Origin: an uncultured Oscillospiraceae bacterium
Lineage (GTDB): Bacteria > Bacillota > Clostridia > Oscillospirales > Oscillospiraceae
NCBI GenBank assembly: GCA_934565415.1
Contig: CAKTHQ010000022.1
Coordinates: forward strand, 1-38,351
Direction: 5' to 3'
DNA: 38,351 bases
Numbering within the stretch: position 1 is the stretch's first letter; the number at the start of each line of letters is the position of its first letter. The notes under the pieces are model-generated. The model did not search any database. It was not told the DNA's origin and saw nothing but the letters and a program-made list of their open reading frames with translations. Both the position numbers and the translations under genes were made by a program. Positions 32,742 through 38,351 of the stretch are shown one piece after another.

Positions 32742-33662
32742 TCAGTCAAACTTGATCCGGGGATCTGCCACCGTATAGAGCACATCTACCAGGGTATTCA
32801 CCACCACAAAGGTAAATGCCAATACCAGAATGCAGCCCTGAATCAGCGGATAGTCACGCTGGGAAACGGCATCGACGGTCAACCGGCCAATGCCCTTAAT
32901 GGAAAACACCGTCTCCGTCAGGGTCGCACCGGCCAGCAGGCTGCCAAAGCGAAGGCCAACGGAAGTCAGTACAGGAATAATCGCATTCTTAAACGCATGG
33001 ACACACACAACCACGGACTCCGCAACGCCTCTGGCCCGGGAGGTCCGGATATAGTCCTCTCCCAATACATCCAACATGGACGACCGGGTAATTCTCATAA
33101 TATAGCCGACCTCCTGTGTGCCCAGGGTGAGGATCGGCAGTACCATATGCCGCCAGGTAGAAAAGCCGCTGACCGGCAGCCAGCGCAGCTGCAGGCAGAA
33201 AATCAGCATCAGGATCATTGCCAGGAAGAAGGACGGCGTAGAAATGGAAATCAGGGAGGTTACCATCAGCAGGTTATCCGTAAACTTGCCCCGCTTTACC
33301 GCGGCAAGGATACCGAAGGCCACGCCGATTACGGTAGATACCACCGTTGCGCCCAGCGCAAGCTTCATAGTTGTGGGATAGCGGCTCCCGATTTCGTATA
33401 GAACGGGCTTATGGGTGGAGATGGATGTTCCAAGGTCTCCGTTAAAAATGTTCTGCACCCATATGAAATACTGTTGCCAAATCGGTTTGTCCAGCCCCAG
33501 GCGAGCAGTTTCGGCAGCGATTGCTTCCTTACCGGCGCCCATGCCCAGACTCATCGTGACAGGATCACCGGGAATCAGCCGAACCATGCAAAACACGACG
33601 ATCGACAGAATAATCATCATGGGGATCATTTGTAAAACGCGTTTTGTGATATATTTCAGCAT
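32742..33662 (-). CDS. oppB: Oligopeptide ABC transporter permease (OppB/DppB-type)
   Basis: A 306-aa permease beginning MLKYITKRVLQMIPMMIILS, the usual OppB/DppB start, with RLIPGDPV shortly after. About six helices follow, and the cytoplasmic loop IRTSRARGVAESVVVCVHAFKNA corresponds to the ATPase-docking EAA motif (about 198-220). It is separated by 109 bases and a hairpin from the binding-protein gene, a common way to keep the binding protein in excess. Confidence 0.95.
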   Translation of the reverse strand: MLKYITKRVLQMIPMMIILSIVVFCMVRLIPGDPVTMSLGMGAGKEAIAAETARLGLDKPIWQQYFIWVQNIFNGDLGTSISTHKPVLYEIGSRYPTTMKLALGATVVSTVIGVAFGILAAVKRGKFTDNLLMVTSLISISTPSFFLAMILMLIFCLQLRWLPVSGFSTWRHMVLPILTLGTQEVGYIMRITRSSMLDVLGEDYIRTSRARGVAESVVVCVHAFKNAIIPVLTSVGLRFGSLLAGATLTETVFSIKGIGRLTVDAVSQRDYPLIQGCILVLAFTFVVVNTLVDVLYTVADPRIKFD

Positions 33663-33690
33663 ATCGTTTTCCCCTTATATATAGGATACG

Positions 33691-33719
33691 GGCTTGCACC
33701 GGGGTTCCGATGCAAGTCC
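33691..33719 (-). other. Hairpin between binding-protein and permease genes
   Basis: Minus strand GGACTTGCATCGG / CCGGTGCAAGCC pair with a short loop and a G-U pair. There is no T-tract, so it is probably an mRNA-stabilising or processing hairpin downstream of the binding-protein gene. Confidence 0.6.
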
Positions 33720-33771
33720 GCATCCACATTCTACTTGCTGTGATGCAACCAGCTTAGGCGATTGCAGGCAC

Positions 33772-35412
33772 TCACTCGCGAACGCGAATCTTTTCGAACT
33801 CAACACGCTGGGTAGCAGTCATGCTGAAGCCCTCGACCTTGTCGGTCATCACAAAGATGCTGCTGCGCAGGTTGAAGTAAACGGCCACGGGATCCTCCAG
33901 GTAGATGATCTTTTCAGCCTCTTCGTACATCTGCTTCCGGACCTCAGGGTCCATCTCGGTAACGGCGCCGTTCAGCAGCTCGTCAGCCCGGGCATTGGAG
34001 TACCAGCCGTAGTTGTTGGTATTCAGGCCGTCGGAGCTGGTGACGAACACACGGCGCAGGCAGCCGTCGCAGTCCAGGCCGCCCAGACCGCCGTAGCCCA
34101 TGATGAACATATCCCACTTCATCTCTGCGGGGGTAATGCCGTTCAGAGAAGCGTTGAAGGTAGCGCCATCCACACTGTCGATGGTCACGTTGATGCCAAC
34201 CTTGGACAGGTATTCCTTAATGGTCTCGGCCAGCTCCACGCCCTTGTTGTAGCCGTTGTAGGTCATAACGGACAGGTCGAAGCCATCGGGGTAACCGGCC
34301 TCTGCCAGCAGAGCCTTTGCCTTCTCTACATCGTAGGGCTGCACACCCAGATCCACATAGCCGAAGTATTGGGGAGCCAGGGGGCCGTGGGTAGCGCTCT
34401 CACCGATGCTGCCGTACAGAGCCTGGCAGATGGTCTCCTTGTCAATGGCGTACATAATGGCCTGACGAACCTTGGTATCGGCAGTGACATGGCCTTCAGA
34501 GCAGTTGTACTGGAAGCCGTGGATGCCGTAGCCGGGCTTGTTAAAGACCACCAAGCCATCGGTCTGCTCCAGACGGGCCACATCATCCACGCCGGGACGG
34601 TCCATAATGTCAACCTCACCGGTCTCAATGGCCATAGCTCTGGAGGAAGCCTCGGGGATGATCTTGTAGATCAGGTTCTTGGTACCGACCTCACCGCGCC
34701 ACCAATTCTCGTTGGCAACCATGTCGGCCTCTTCGTCCACGGACCAGCTGACCAGCTTGTAGGGGCCGGTGCCGTCGATGGTCTCGGGATCAAAGCCGAT
34801 GTCATCGCCGTACTTCTCCAGGTAGTCCTTATTCATAATGTAGGTGCATGCCTGGGTCAGGGTATCCTCAACAGGGCCGTAGGCATGGCCCAGGGTCATC
34901 TGTACGGTGTAATCGTCCGGGGCGGTTACGGTATCCAGGAACTCCACGTTCTGATAGTACCGGCCGGGGTTTTCCTTGTCCAGCAGGCGGTCAAAGGTTG
35001 CAACTACATCGGCGGAGGTCATTTCCTTGCCGGAGGATGCAAACTTAACGCCCTTGCGCAGGTGGAAGGTCCAGGTCATATAGTCGTCGCTGTGCTCCCA
35101 GGTCTCTGCCAGAGCACCCACGAAATCACCGGTGTCAGGGTCGATTTCCAGCAGGCCCTCGTACAGCTCACGCATGACCTTCTCATGGGTTACGTTCTTC
35201 TGAGGATCCAGCGTATCGGAATCACCATAACCGGCGACGATCAGTGTATCCTTATACTTCACATCACCGGTGCTGGCTGCACCGGTATTGCCGGTAGCCG
35301 TTGTGCCGCTTGGAGTAGTGGTAGCAGCACTGCCGCAGCCTGCCAGAATTGCCGCGGCCAACACCGTGCCGGCAAGTCCGTTAACAAGCTTTTTGAATGT
35401 ATGCTTTTTCAT
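33772..35412 (-). CDS. Peptide ABC transporter substrate-binding lipoprotein
   Basis: Family-5 (OppA/DppA-like) binding protein of 546 aa. Lipobox LAGC with predicted lipidated Cys26, then a Thr/Gly/Ser/Ala linker (about 27-48). The family block TFHLRKGVKFASSGKEMTSADV and later IDGTGPYKLVSW are clear, and C-terminal FNLRSSIFVM fits a closed binding lobe. It captures peptides (or nickel/opine ligands in some relatives) outside the cell and hands them to the two permeases. It is the first gene of an eight-gene operon from the promoter at 35498-35526. SD AGGAGAGG precedes the ATG. Confidence 0.94.
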   Translation of the reverse strand: MKKHTFKKLVNGLAGTVLAAAILAGCGSAATTTPSGTTATGNTGAASTGDVKYKDTLIVAGYGDSDTLDPQKNVTHEKVMRELYEGLLEIDPDTGDFVGALAETWEHSDDYMTWTFHLRKGVKFASSGKEMTSADVVATFDRLLDKENPGRYYQNVEFLDTVTAPDDYTVQMTLGHAYGPVEDTLTQACTYIMNKDYLEKYGDDIGFDPETIDGTGPYKLVSWSVDEEADMVANENWWRGEVGTKNLIYKIIPEASSRAMAIETGEVDIMDRPGVDDVARLEQTDGLVVFNKPGYGIHGFQYNCSEGHVTADTKVRQAIMYAIDKETICQALYGSIGESATHGPLAPQYFGYVDLGVQPYDVEKAKALLAEAGYPDGFDLSVMTYNGYNKGVELAETIKEYLSKVGINVTIDSVDGATFNASLNGITPAEMKWDMFIMGYGGLGGLDCDGCLRRVFVTSSDGLNTNNYGWYSNARADELLNGAVTEMDPEVRKQMYEEAEKIIYLEDPVAVYFNLRSSIFVMTDKVEGFSMTATQRVEFEKIRVRE

Positions 35413-35497
35413 TTGCTTCCTCTCCTTTTTGTGCTTGGTCTGGAATTGCGTTTTCCTTGAGGAAAGGTCATCTGTCTCTCCCTCGCGGATTGCTCAA

Positions 35498-35526
35498 ATA
35501 ATAACAGAGTCTTCCAACAATTGCAA
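35498..35526 (-). promoter_or_regulatory. Promoter of the peptide-uptake operon
   Basis: Minus strand TTGCAA (35521-35526), 17-base spacer, TATTAT (35498-35503), with an A/T-rich stretch upstream (35527-35600) that may be an UP element or regulator site. It reads into the binding-protein gene 85 bases downstream. Confidence 0.8.
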
Positions 35527-35964
35527 TTTTTTTGGAATCTCAAAATTTGTGTGATTTGCACAAAGCATTCCGCTTATATTTATATAATTTACTTCTAATT
35601 CCGGTTTCTCCCCCGGCCCTGCATTTTGCCGCAATCGGACAAGTTTTGTTCTCCCCGTTTCGCCCCATTCCCGGCGCATCCCGGCCCCGGACTTGCATTT
35701 CCAGTTCCCGGCCTTTTCTTCCTGTGATTTTTGGTTCCCTTTGCGTTCCCTTTTCGTATTGAAAAAATGGAAATTTTGTTGTATCATGTCTGCATTCCTT
35801 TCGCGGCGCCCCGGCCGGACGCTGCCCAGGTTTTTGCGTCGGACAAAAATTGCGCTGCAAATTTTCAGCACTCCATGGGCTGAGCTGCTGAAAAAGCGGA
35901 TTTTTTGTCATATTACACAAAAATAATAAGTTTTTGCCGATATTTAACAAAGGAGAAGGATTTT
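35527..35964. promoter_or_regulatory. Control region between the peptide operon and the AraC gene
   Basis: About 440 bases without a convincing gene. A plus-strand promoter TTGAAA-N17-TATCAT is at 35759-35787 and would drive the AraC gene with a leader of about 170 bases. That leader contains a perfect 9-bp inverted repeat TTTTCAGCA / TGCTGAAAA (35862-35870 and 35886-35894), a possible operator or hairpin. The part from about 35605 to 35740 is strongly C/T-rich on the plus strand. Weak frames exist here (e.g. 35540-35950 minus) but lack SD sites and codon bias. Confidence 0.5.
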
Positions 35965-36840
35965 ATGGACAGCAGCACTTATATGCAACAGTATATAGAA
36001 TTATGCGGCCCTTCTATCTGCTACAGCATCGTTCGCAACCTGACATATATCGAACACATCCACAATTCCTTCGAATTGATTTATGTGTTGGATGGGACAA
36101 TCGAAACGAAAGTTTCCGGTCAAAGGCTTTCCCTGGGCTCTGGGGATCTGCTGTTTATTTCCAACGACCGCATTCACAGCTATGTATCCTCCCGGAGCTC
36201 CACCGCCATTGTTATTGCCGTCGCCCCGGAAGAGGTGCCTCAGTTCACCGCCCTTTTAAAAGAGCATCCCATCCCCTTCTGCCACCTGAAGGGGGCCCAG
36301 GACAACAAGCTCATCACGGAATGCTTCCGGATTCTGACAAGCTCCAATGCCCAATCCATGAACCGAATCGCCGTTGCCGGATATATTGACCTTTTGCTTT
36401 CGGAATTTGTCTCCCCGATCCGGCAGGCCGACCCCGTACAGGCGGCCCAGCCCACCAGCCTTACCAAGGCCCTGCGCTATATATACGATACCATCCCCAC
36501 GCCCGCATCTTCCGACGATGTGGCCCTGAATGTAGGCGTATCCTACTATCACCTTTCCCGGCTGTTCAACCGGAGCATCGGTATCAATCTAAGCACCTAT
36601 TGCTCCCTGATTAACATCCTCATTGCCCGGCGTATGCTGGTCCAGACGCCCCTTTCCGTAGACGATATCCGCCAGCGGTGCGGGTATACCAATTTGAGAA
36701 GCTTCGACCGGGATTTCGCCCGCTTTACCGGTATGTCCCCCCGGGAATACCGGGCCAAAAACCAGTCCGGCGGCCTGGTGGACTACGACATTCCCTTTGT
36801 AAGAGAAATGCTGCTGAAGCAATGGAACCTTACGCTGTAG
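35965..36840 (+). CDS. AraC-family transcriptional regulator
   Basis: A 291-aa regulator; start at 35965 (MDSSTYMQQY) supported by AAAGGAGAAGG 6 bases before. The N-terminal cupin-like sensing domain (about 25-110) has HIHNSFELIYVLDG and GDLLFISNDRIHSY. The C-terminal pair of helix-turn-helices (about 185-280) ends with the signature CGYTNLRSFDRDFARFTGMSPREYR. It is divergent from the peptide-uptake operon and separated by a long control region, so it is the probable regulator of that operon, with a small molecule bound by the cupin. Confidence 0.94.
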   Translation: MDSSTYMQQYIELCGPSICYSIVRNLTYIEHIHNSFELIYVLDGTIETKVSGQRLSLGSGDLLFISNDRIHSYVSSRSSTAIVIAVAPEEVPQFTALLKEHPIPFCHLKGAQDNKLITECFRILTSSNAQSMNRIAVAGYIDLLLSEFVSPIRQADPVQAAQPTSLTKALRYIYDTIPTPASSDDVALNVGVSYYHLSRLFNRSIGINLSTYCSLINILIARRMLVQTPLSVDDIRQRCGYTNLRSFDRDFARFTGMSPREYRAKNQSGGLVDYDIPFVREMLLKQWNLTL

Positions 36841-36861
36841 CTTCCAAGCCTCTGTGAATGC

Positions 36862-36912
36862 AAACCGGCTCCCCCGGCCTCGAACCGTTTCGAGGCCGGG
36901 GGAGCCGGTTTT
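36862..36912. terminator. Strong terminator after the AraC gene
   Basis: Perfect 22-bp stem (AACCGGCTCCCCCGGCCTCG / CGAGGCCGGGGGAGCCGGTT core) with a 4-base loop and a T-run on the plus strand. It marks the border between the core-like region and lower-GC accessory DNA. Confidence 0.92.
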
Positions 36913-36929
36913 GCAAAGACTCACCGAGG

Positions 36930-37049
36930 TCAGTTTCCCTTTTTCCGGCAGCCTGTAAGGCTGAACGCAATGGCTGCCGCAAGGAGCAGATAGGTTAAGT
37001 ATTCCGCTGCGCTGGAACGGATGGTTCTTTCATCTTTTTTCTTTGCCAA
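36930..37049 (-). pseudogene. N-terminal fragment of a RhuM-family protein
   Basis: A 39-codon frame from a TTG start (AGGAGG 8 bases before) reads MAKKKDERTIRSSAAEYLTY, which I recognise as the N-terminus of RhuM-type proteins of mobile elements. It then changes abruptly to LLLAAAIAFSLTGCRKKGN and stops. Intact relatives are about 300-350 aa, so only the first 20 residues survive, with a junction near 36985-36990. Confidence 0.55.
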
Positions 37050-37222
37050 ATAGAATCCCTCCTAACTCTGTCATAAGGTCCATTAAGAAATGCCAATGTA
37101 TCTTTACAATTCTGACCCGGTTTTTCTGCCTGTTGAATATACGGCACAATTACATCATAAAACTTCTTCGTCCAGTCAGCGTGAAAGTTCGCCATCTGGA
37201 GCCAGTCAGTCTCATTTTCAAT
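36995..37222 (-). pseudogene. Fragment of an unidentified accessory gene
   Basis: An open minus-strand stretch reading ETDWLQMANFHADWTKKFYD and LAFLNGPYDRVRRDSIWQRK, lower in GC than the core genes and with a protein-like composition. Its end overlaps the RhuM start, as adjacent genes in an element operon would. No start codon with an SD is seen; upstream of about 37222 it runs into the antisense of the phage-type fragment. I do not recognise the family. Confidence 0.35.
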
Positions 37223-37388
37223 GCTGACATTATTGTTTCTGCTTCGCTGCGTACAGCTCGGAATCTCCATCCGGGATCTGGATCTTCTTACAATTGGGAT
37301 GGTGAACGACATATACGCAGAAAGCAGCAATGATGAGTACAAGGGCTATGCACAGATTGCTACGCAGAGGGATTTTGATGCATTTTAA
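37221..37388 (+). pseudogene. C-terminal fragment of a phage tail-assembly-type protein
   Basis: A 55-codon frame ends LDLLTIGMVNDIYAESSNDE then YAQIATQRDFDAF. The TIGMVxDxxxExxND...ATQxDxDxF pattern is that of the C-terminus of short phage tail chaperone (Gp15/XkdN-like) proteins. The ATG at 37221 has no SD and the N-terminal half of the family is missing. It is a prophage relic between the RhuM fragment and the toxin-antitoxin pair. Confidence 0.5.
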
Positions 37389-37421
37389 CAGAAAATTCAC
37401 AGCTTTTATAATGACATTGTG

Positions 37422-37450
37422 TTGACATCACCCGAATTTCTGCATATACT
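37422..37450 (+). promoter_or_regulatory. Promoter of the RelB/YafQ-type pair
   Basis: Plus strand TTGACA (37422-37427), 17-base spacer, TATACT (37445-37450), 24 bases before the antitoxin start. The repeated ACTATACT next to the -10 may be part of the antitoxin operator. Confidence 0.85.
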
Positions 37451-37473
37451 ATACTCGAATGGAGGTGTTCTGT

Positions 37474-37746
37474 ATGGCAACAACTAATTTAAATATTCGT
37501 ACAGACAAGGCAATCAAGGATCAGGCGGAAGAAATCTTCAATGAGCTTGGTCTGAATATGACAACTGCTGTAAATATGTTCCTGCGAACCGCTATCCGTG
37601 AGCATGGTATTCCTTTCGAATTAAAACTGGAAGTACCGAATGATACTACAGCCGCTGCCATTGAGGAAGGCAGAAAAATGATGAAGGATCCTTCTGCTCC
37701 GCGTTATTCCAGTATGGATGCGCTTAAGGCAGCTCTCGACGTATGA
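37474..37746 (+). CDS. relB: RelB/DinJ-family antitoxin
   Basis: A 90-aa protein starting at 37474 (MATTNLNIRTD) with GGAGGTG before it. The N-terminal ribbon-helix-helix (NLNIRTDKAIKDQAEEIFNELGLNMTTAVNMFLRTAI, about 4-45) is the DNA-binding part of RelB/DinJ proteins; the C-terminal, acidic and flexible half (EEGRKMMKDPSAPRYSS) wraps the toxin. It represses its own promoter with the toxin as co-repressor in known systems. The stop overlaps the toxin start by 4 bases (ATGA). GC content is clearly lower than in the genes to the left, consistent with acquisition. Confidence 0.93.
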   Translation: MATTNLNIRTDKAIKDQAEEIFNELGLNMTTAVNMFLRTAIREHGIPFELKLEVPNDTTAAAIEEGRKMMKDPSAPRYSSMDALKAALDV

Positions 37747-38024
37747 AATACGACATTCAGTTTACCAATCAGTTTAAAAAGGATTTGAAGCTTGCCAAAA
37801 AGCAAAATAAAAATCTTGATAAGCTGTTTGAGGTAATCGATATTCTGGCGAATGGCGGTACGCTGGATGCAAAATACAGAGATCATGATCTTACAGGCAA
37901 CTATAAAGGCACACGTGAATGTCACATTGAACCAGACTGGCTGCTTATTTATGAGATTCGTGGAGAAGTTCTTGTTTTGATGCTTTATCGCCTTGGTTCA
38001 CATTCTGAGCTATTTAAGAAATAA
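37743..38024 (+). CDS. yafQ: YafQ/RelE-family mRNA-interferase toxin
   Basis: A 93-aa toxin of the YafQ branch, full length. MKYDIQFTNQFKKDLKLAKKQ, the middle DHDLTGNYKGTRECHIEPDWLLIYEI and the C-terminal RLGSHSELF are typical, including the catalytic His in the GSHSxLF motif. In E. coli, YafQ cuts mRNA on the ribosome. With the RelB-type antitoxin it forms a complete type II module. The gene seems intact: all expected motifs and no frameshift. Confidence 0.93.
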   Translation: MKYDIQFTNQFKKDLKLAKKQNKNLDKLFEVIDILANGGTLDAKYRDHDLTGNYKGTRECHIEPDWLLIYEIRGEVLVLMLYRLGSHSELFKK

Positions 38025-38055
38025 GTACAAATCGAAATTTATGGAGGTGTTTAGA

Positions 38056-38265
38056 ATGAAACAGAAAGTACCTATGATATGCAACATTGTGAGTCTCATT
38101 CTGTTGATTGTATTTGTTATTAAGAGCATCGTTGATTATACTCAATACTCAACATCGCTAAACTCTGCGCCTTTTTATTTGTGGGTGTTAGTAAATGCTT
38201 TGTTTTTGGTAATTCCTGCAATTATTTTGTTCGTTATTGGTTTCGTTGTAAAGAAGAAACAGTAA
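38056..38265 (+). CDS. Small membrane protein, two helices
   Basis: A 69-aa protein starting at 38056 (MKQKVPMICN) with TGGAGGTG before it. Two hydrophobic stretches (about 8-26 and 43-65) flank a short polar loop with SIVDYTQYSTSLNSAPF; the C-terminus is Lys-rich. No family recognised. It begins 32 bases after the toxin gene and may be in the same transcript, but the composition gives no function. Confidence 0.7.
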   Translation: MKQKVPMICNIVSLILLIVFVIKSIVDYTQYSTSLNSAPFYLWVLVNALFLVIPAIILFVIGFVVKKKQ

Positions 38266-38295
38266 ACAATTTCCAATTTATAAAGGAGAATATTG

Positions 38296-38351
38296 ATGAA
38301 ACTATTTTTATGTTCGCACTTTTCAAGTGTAGGAAGTCTGATAAAGGAAGA
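38296..38351 (+). CDS. Peptidase E-like (S51) / type 1 glutamine amidotransferase-like, partial
   Basis: Only the first 18 codons are inside the window: MKLFLCSHFSSVGSLIKE. This start resembles the S51 peptidase E-like proteins of Clostridia (LxLxSHFSSV...). AAAGGAGAA precedes the ATG. It is truncated by the window edge, so no catalytic residue can be checked. Confidence 0.6.
   Translation, partial: MKLFLCSHFSSVGSLIKE

Noticed and set aside
33694..35460. A 588-codon plus-strand frame opposite the peptide-binding protein
   Set aside because: Shadow frame with Val/Gly/Leu-rich repeats and no SD; the minus-strand gene is unambiguous.
35540..35950. A 136-codon minus-strand frame in the AraC/opp control region
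   Set aside because: No SD, atypical codon use, no recognisable motif, and it covers the opp promoter's upstream region.

Overview
The window looks like a piece of a low-to-moderate-GC3-shifted (GC-rich, about 55-60 %) Gram-positive gut Clostridia genome, most likely an Oscillospiraceae/Ruminococcaceae relative. This is inferred from the strong G/C third-position bias, AGGAGG ribosome sites, many U-tract terminators, lipoprotein binding proteins of ABC importers, PPDK, paired CHR transporters, an anaerobic radical-SAM sulfatase maturase and LrgAB. It is an inference from gene content; no rRNA gene is inside the window. The left edge carries what looks like a tandem-promoter rRNA operon leader reading out of the window on the minus strand.

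Layout, left to right. (1) 1-260: tandem minus-strand promoters and leader, probably for an rRNA operon. (2) 264-3690: a minus-strand carbohydrate ABC importer (binding protein, terminator hairpin, two permeases) with no ATPase gene, preceded by a promoter whose transcript starts in a terminator-like hairpin. (3) 3766-8648: one compact minus-strand operon, DUF1846 protein - alpha/beta esterase - LrgA - LrgB - 4-alpha-glucanotransferase. (4) 8688-9603: YitT-family membrane protein. (5) 9780-10492: an inverted pair of GC-rich repeats and a decayed Cys/His-rich surface-protein fragment. (6) 10500-13822: aminotransferase and an ammonium channel fused to a P-II domain, the latter with an unusual two-hairpin leader. 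(7) 13908-15789: PepV-like dipeptidase behind a HigA-type regulator whose partner toxin is reduced to 27 codons. (8) 15837-19957: S66 peptidase-like protein and PPDK with an extra Ala-rich tail. (9) 20080-21617: LMW phosphatase, DUF2284 protein, and a collapsed membrane glycosyltransferase. (10) 21629-23570: a small hydrophobic ORF of unknown function and a flippase preceded by a coupled mini-ORF. (11) 23569-26946: two CHR (chromate/sulfate-type) transporter halves divergent from a LysR regulator plus anaerobic sulfatase maturase. (12) 26976-35526: an eight-gene peptide-uptake operon (binding protein, two permeases, two ATPases, two paralogous TPR proteins, an M24 peptidase), divergent from an AraC regulator across a 550-bp control region. 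(13) 36930-38351: lower-GC accessory DNA with fragments of RhuM and a phage tail-type protein, an intact RelB/YafQ-type toxin-antitoxin pair, a small membrane protein and the start of a peptidase-E-like gene.

How the parts may work together. Sugar uptake plus MalQ point to maltodextrin/oligosaccharide use. The peptide operon imports oligopeptides and carries its own proline-specific type peptidase; the TPR proteins are its unexplained members. The Amt-PII fusion joins ammonium transport and nitrogen sensing in one chain. The CHR/LysR/maturase cluster suggests a link between sulfatase activation and movement of the released sulfate-like oxyanion. The most promising novel signals are the amt leader with two identical AAAGAA loops, the Amt-PII fusion without the uridylylation tyrosine, the TPR-bearing peptide operon, and the CHR-LysR-maturase locus.
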